This document shows positions 32,728-35,092 of a DNA stretch of 35,092 nucleotides, piece after piece. The DNA lies in contig DVIP01000047.1 in NCBI GenBank assembly GCA_018711225.1, positions 1 to 35,092 on the forward strand. Reading direction: 5' to 3'. Source of the stretch: Candidatus Cryptobacteroides intestinipullorum (lineage in GTDB: Bacteria; Bacteroidota; Bacteroidia; Bacteroidales; UBA932). Numbering within the stretch: the stretch's first letter is position 1; each line of letters starts with the position of its first letter. The notes under the pieces were generated by a model, which was given only the letters and a program-made list of their open reading frames with translations, was not told where the DNA came from and made no database searches. The translations under genes were made by a program, and so were the position numbers.

Positions 32728-33702
32728 TTATGCAGGATTTCCCGGCAAAGACGCCGCCTTTTCCGTCACCTGCGCATACTCGTCCAGTCCCATACTCAGG
32801 TCCATATAATTGAACGGATTCACATAGCGACCCATATAGATGACCTCATAATGGAGATGCGGCCCGGAAGAACGCCCGGAATTGCCGGACAAACCGACCT
32901 GAGTGCCGCGGGTCACTGTCATGCCCTCCTTCACATCTATCCTGGACAGATGGGCATAGCGTGTCTTGTAACCGAATCCGTGATCTATTATCACGAATTT
33001 CCCGTAGCCGTAGGAGCCGTTTCTGACAGACTCCACTACTCCGTCAGCAGTAGAATAGACCTTGTTCCCAACATCGCACGCGAAATCCATTCCCGTGTGC
33101 CTCTTTTTGGTCCCGGTAAACGGATCTGACCTGTACCCGAATGAACTCGAAATACGGTATGTGCTTCTGTCCGGCACCACCGGAGGCATGGATGGGATGC
33201 AGAGGGCCAGGTCACCGGCCTTTTTGGCTACCGATTCTATTTCGTCAAACGAATTGGACTGGAGATAGGCTTTCTTCGTCAGAATGTCCAGACGTCTTTC
33301 TGTCCTGGTCATGAGTCCTGTCCTGTCTATCGCTTTCAGGTACTCATATCTGTTCACGCCGCCGAAGCCTGCGTTCCTCACTTCTGCGGGAATCTCGGCC
33401 ATGCCGAATACGGAGCGGTATATGTCATTGTCCCTGGACTGCAGCGATTCCAGATATTCAGCATCCGAATCGAGCTGTCTGTTCAGAAGTTCCAGATTCG
33501 AACAGAGACGTGCATTGGTCTTTTTCAGGAATGCGGTCTTCGGCAGGTCCCAGCCCAGAACCGCCGTATAAAGCCAGATATACAGGAACGCCACGGCAAC
33601 GCTGGCCGCAAAGACTGCAATGCCTTTTGCGAGCTTGAGCTTGCCTGAGGAAGTGTAAACTTCGTAATTGAGCGTATCCTTGTTGAAAATGTATTTCGGC
33701 AT
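32728..33702 (-). CDS. M23-family peptidase-domain membrane protein (distal copy)
   Basis: A 324-residue paralogue of the preceding M23 protein. ATG 33702 (MPKYIFNKDTLNY) is preferred to ATG 33711 because it aligns with the tail of the other copy and because a -7-like box overlaps the upstream ATG. Layout: cytoplasmic tail, membrane helix (about 28-50), coiled coil (about 62-165), M23 domain. Zinc and catalytic residues are His202/Asp206 (HTGMD), His251 (YAHLSR) and His282/His284 (HLHYEV), all intact. The segment SSSFGYRSDPFTGTKKRHTG is typical of active LytM peptidases. Likely role is peptidoglycan remodelling during growth or division. This is the first gene of the minus-strand block. Confidence 0.93.
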   Translation of the reverse strand: MPKYIFNKDTLNYEVYTSSGKLKLAKGIAVFAASVAVAFLYIWLYTAVLGWDLPKTAFLKKTNARLCSNLELLNRQLDSDAEYLESLQSRDNDIYRSVFGMAEIPAEVRNAGFGGVNRYEYLKAIDRTGLMTRTERRLDILTKKAYLQSNSFDEIESVAKKAGDLALCIPSMPPVVPDRSTYRISSSFGYRSDPFTGTKKRHTGMDFACDVGNKVYSTADGVVESVRNGSYGYGKFVIIDHGFGYKTRYAHLSRIDVKEGMTVTRGTQVGLSGNSGRSSGPHLHYEVIYMGRYVNPFNYMDLSMGLDEYAQVTEKAASLPGNPA

Positions 33703-33708
33703 ATCATG

Positions 33709-33716
33709 CAAATATA
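33709..33716 (-). promoter_or_regulatory. Bacteroidota-type -7 box at the distal M23 gene
   Basis: On the minus strand TATATTTG (33716 to 33709) matches the TAnnTTTG consensus exactly and ends 6 nt before ATG 33702. No -33 TTTG is found at the usual distance. If used, transcription would start at or just before the ATG, giving a leaderless or nearly leaderless message. Confidence 0.5.
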
Positions 33717-34052
33717 AATATTTTTCGAATTTTCCGATTTATTCTCCTGAAAATTCTTTCGGAAATTTCTTTGAAATTATTCATGCCGGTACCGGCCGCC
33801 ACTGCGATTGCAGTTACGCTGCAGTGTTGAGATGTAGCGTTGTTATGTGGTGTTGTAATGTGGTAACGTTTTAGCGCATGAAGGTATCGTCATGCGCGAC
33901 TAACTGCATTTTCAGCGTTTTTTGCGGTTAGTCGGACATTATTTGAAGGGGATGCAGCAGAGGATGAAAAAAGGTGGCACGGAAATTCCGCACCACCTGA
34001 AGAAGAGCCGGTTCAAAACCTTTGACCCAGCCCCATTGTGTGTCTTTCCGGC
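33717..34052. other. Intergenic region with stacked inverted repeats
   Basis: No gene is visible. The M23-proximal part is AT-rich (A/T runs to about 33780). Beyond it are GCCGGTACCGGC, a perfect 12-bp palindrome (33785-33796); ACTGC/GCAGT (33801-33805, 33810-33814); two near-identical 11-mers TTGTTATGTGG (33840-33850) and TTGTAATGTGG (33853-33863); GCGCATGA/TCATGCGC (33874-33881, 33890-33897); and CGACTAACTGC/GCGGTTAGTCG (33897-33907, 33924-33934). The last two share base 33897. A terminator for the lipoprotein gene lies at 33966-33998. Confidence 0.65.
33966..33998 (-). terminator. Intrinsic terminator of the LamG-like lipoprotein gene
   Basis: Reading the minus strand, AGGTGGTGCGGAA (33998-33986) pairs with TTCCGTGCCACCT (33984-33972) as 6 bp, a two-base internal mismatch and 5 bp, with a tiny loop. 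It is followed by a run of T (33972-33967). It lies 54 nt after the lipoprotein stop and is a good rho-independent terminator. Confidence 0.8.
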
Positions 34053-35092
34053 TTATTTGCCGAGTTCGTCGCTGTAAAGTTTGCTTACCTGACCTGCAGA
34101 AAGAGCTACATCGTAAATCTTCAGATTGTCAATGGCTCCGTTGAAGCTTTCATTGGCCTCCCATGTTTCAGGAGCAACTTCAGAGTCACCTGGAGTATAT
34201 GAGCTTGAAGTACCTATATAGATAACATGGTCTTCATCTGTAGGAATATTCCATGCAGAACCTGCAAGAGCCGGCTTGCCTTCGGTATCCCATGTTTTGG
34301 TGAGTCTTCCGTCAACGAAGAACTGCATCTGATCCTTTGACAATGAAATCGTTACTACAAGATGAGTCCATTTATCGGTAGTCACAGAGCCGGCAGTTTC
34401 ATTATCCGAATCGATGGCAGTGCCGTCGAGGTTAGGAGTGAAGAAAGGCTTGCCCTCATTCTGGATGTTGAGTTTGCAAGTGTTCCATTTGTTGATTGAG
34501 AATACGTAGTTTCCTGATACAATGGCTGTAGGTTTTACCCATACGGAAATTGCGAATTCATCCTTAAGAACGGCATTATAGTCAAAAGTGCTGATTTCAA
34601 GATGAGAACCATTGTCGAATGAGATGGCCTTACCGCCATTCACACCCTCAACAAATGTAGGAAGAGAAGTGTTGGATCCGAAAATAAGTTCAGGACCTGC
34701 TGTCAAGGCTGCTTCATACTTCAGAGATCCTGTAGATACCTGAGGATCAGCCTCCGATTCGAAATCGTATGCAAGAAGCAGATTTTCTTCCGGAATGTCC
34801 TCAAATGCAGTTGCCAACAATGTTTCTCTGGCTTCCTGGAGTTGCGCAAGCAGATTGTTTACGGCAGTCTGTGAAATATTGTCATCAGCCAAAGCTTCAT
34901 TCACAAGATCGAGTACCTCCTGGAAATCCTCGATAGCATATGCCGGATAAGTATCTGCGGCAGATTCAAGAATTTCCTGGCACTCTGCTATTTCAGCCTC
35001 AAGAGCAGTTTTGTCTGCAGGAGTTGTTTCATCACCGCCTTTTTCTGAACAAGCGGTAAACATTGGCATGACCATAAGGCAGGCCATTGCGA
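34053..35092 (-). CDS. Lipoprotein with FIVAR-like and LamG-like domains, 5' end cut by window
   Basis: At least 344 residues. The first visible ATG is at 35087 (MACLMVMPMFTAC), but the frame is open to the window edge and a normal signal peptide would need a basic start, so the true start is probably just outside. The lipobox is FTAC. Residues about 25-95 (DKTALEAEIAECQEILES onward) form an alpha-helical FIVAR-like module. The rest is a concanavalin/LamG-like beta sandwich, with ISVWVKPTAIVSGNYVFS, WTHLVVTISLSKDQMQFFVDG and FNGAIDNLKIYDVALSAGQVSKLY. It is likely a surface glycan-binding protein. Base composition is more AT-rich than the housekeeping block. Whether other PUL genes lie upstream cannot be seen here. 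Confidence 0.88.
   Translation of the reverse strand, partial: AMACLMVMPMFTACSEKGGDETTPADKTALEAEIAECQEILESAADTYPAYAIEDFQEVLDLVNEALADDNISQTAVNNLLAQLQEARETLLATAFEDIPEENLLLAYDFESEADPQVSTGSLKYEAALTAGPELIFGSNTSLPTFVEGVNGGKAISFDNGSHLEISTFDYNAVLKDEFAISVWVKPTAIVSGNYVFSINKWNTCKLNIQNEGKPFFTPNLDGTAIDSDNETAGSVTTDKWTHLVVTISLSKDQMQFFVDGRLTKTWDTEGKPALAGSAWNIPTDEDHVIYIGTSSSYTPGDSEVAPETWEANESFNGAIDNLKIYDVALSAGQVSKLYSDELGK

Noticed and set aside
1..35092. CRISPR array, tRNA, rRNA or transposon
   Set aside because: No regularly spaced repeats, cloverleaf-like segments or recognisable transposase genes were found; the inverted repeats are too few and differ in sequence.

Overview
This window looks like a chromosomal segment of a gut-type Bacteroidota, probably order Bacteroidales. 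The evidence is a FecR/SusC/SusD polysaccharide-utilisation locus (PUL) with an STN-type TonB-dependent receptor, an Rnf operon in the order rnfB-C-D-G-E-A, a DUF3108 gene, a C4 zinc-ribbon coiled-coil gene, and -7 promoter boxes of the TATATTTG type. Most genes are moderately GC-rich and favour AGG for arginine. The first 1.4 kb and the last 1 kb look more AT-rich. I cannot name the genus from sequence alone.

Left edge (1-1401, + strand): a hairpin-bearing leader, then a secreted hypothetical protein with a probable non-ATG start and an apparent frameshift near its end, then a small two-helix membrane protein. Both have AT-richer composition than what follows.

PUL (1526-19795, + strand): fecR, susC (with STN domain), susD, an endonuclease/exonuclease/phosphatase (EEP) enzyme, a lipoprotein, a second EEP enzyme, a second lipoprotein, two diverged GH89 alpha-N-acetylglucosaminidase lipoproteins, glycerate kinase, a GntP-family permease and a serine-type sulfatase. 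All run in one direction with tiny gaps or overlaps. The last four genes overlap one another (26, 8 and 4 nt), which ties the glycerate functions to the glycan-degrading functions. The sequence suggests import of an alpha-GlcNAc-bearing, sulfated and possibly phosphodiester- or glycerate-decorated glycan. No lyase or GH88 is present, so it is not a standard heparin/heparan PUL. No sigma-factor gene sits next to fecR. A nine-C tract lies in the susC linker between the signalling and receptor domains.

Barrel pair (19796-21067, + strand): a promoter-bearing gap, then two paralogous small outer-membrane barrel proteins separated by a strong intrinsic terminator hairpin.

Housekeeping block (21098-33702, - strand, read right to left): two tandem M23 peptidase-type membrane proteins, a MerR-like regulator, a Nif3-like protein, the zinc-ribbon coiled-coil protein, a palindrome-rich gap, replicative helicase DnaB, DUF3108, an RseC-family protein, RnfB-C-D-G-E-A, and a small helical protein. 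The Rnf complex would couple ferredoxin:NAD+ oxidoreduction to ion pumping at the inner membrane.

Right edge (33703-35092): a 350-bp gap full of inverted repeats with an intrinsic terminator, then a partial lipoprotein (- strand) with a FIVAR-like helical module and a LamG-like domain, running off the window. I saw no tRNA, rRNA, CRISPR array or recognisable transposase.
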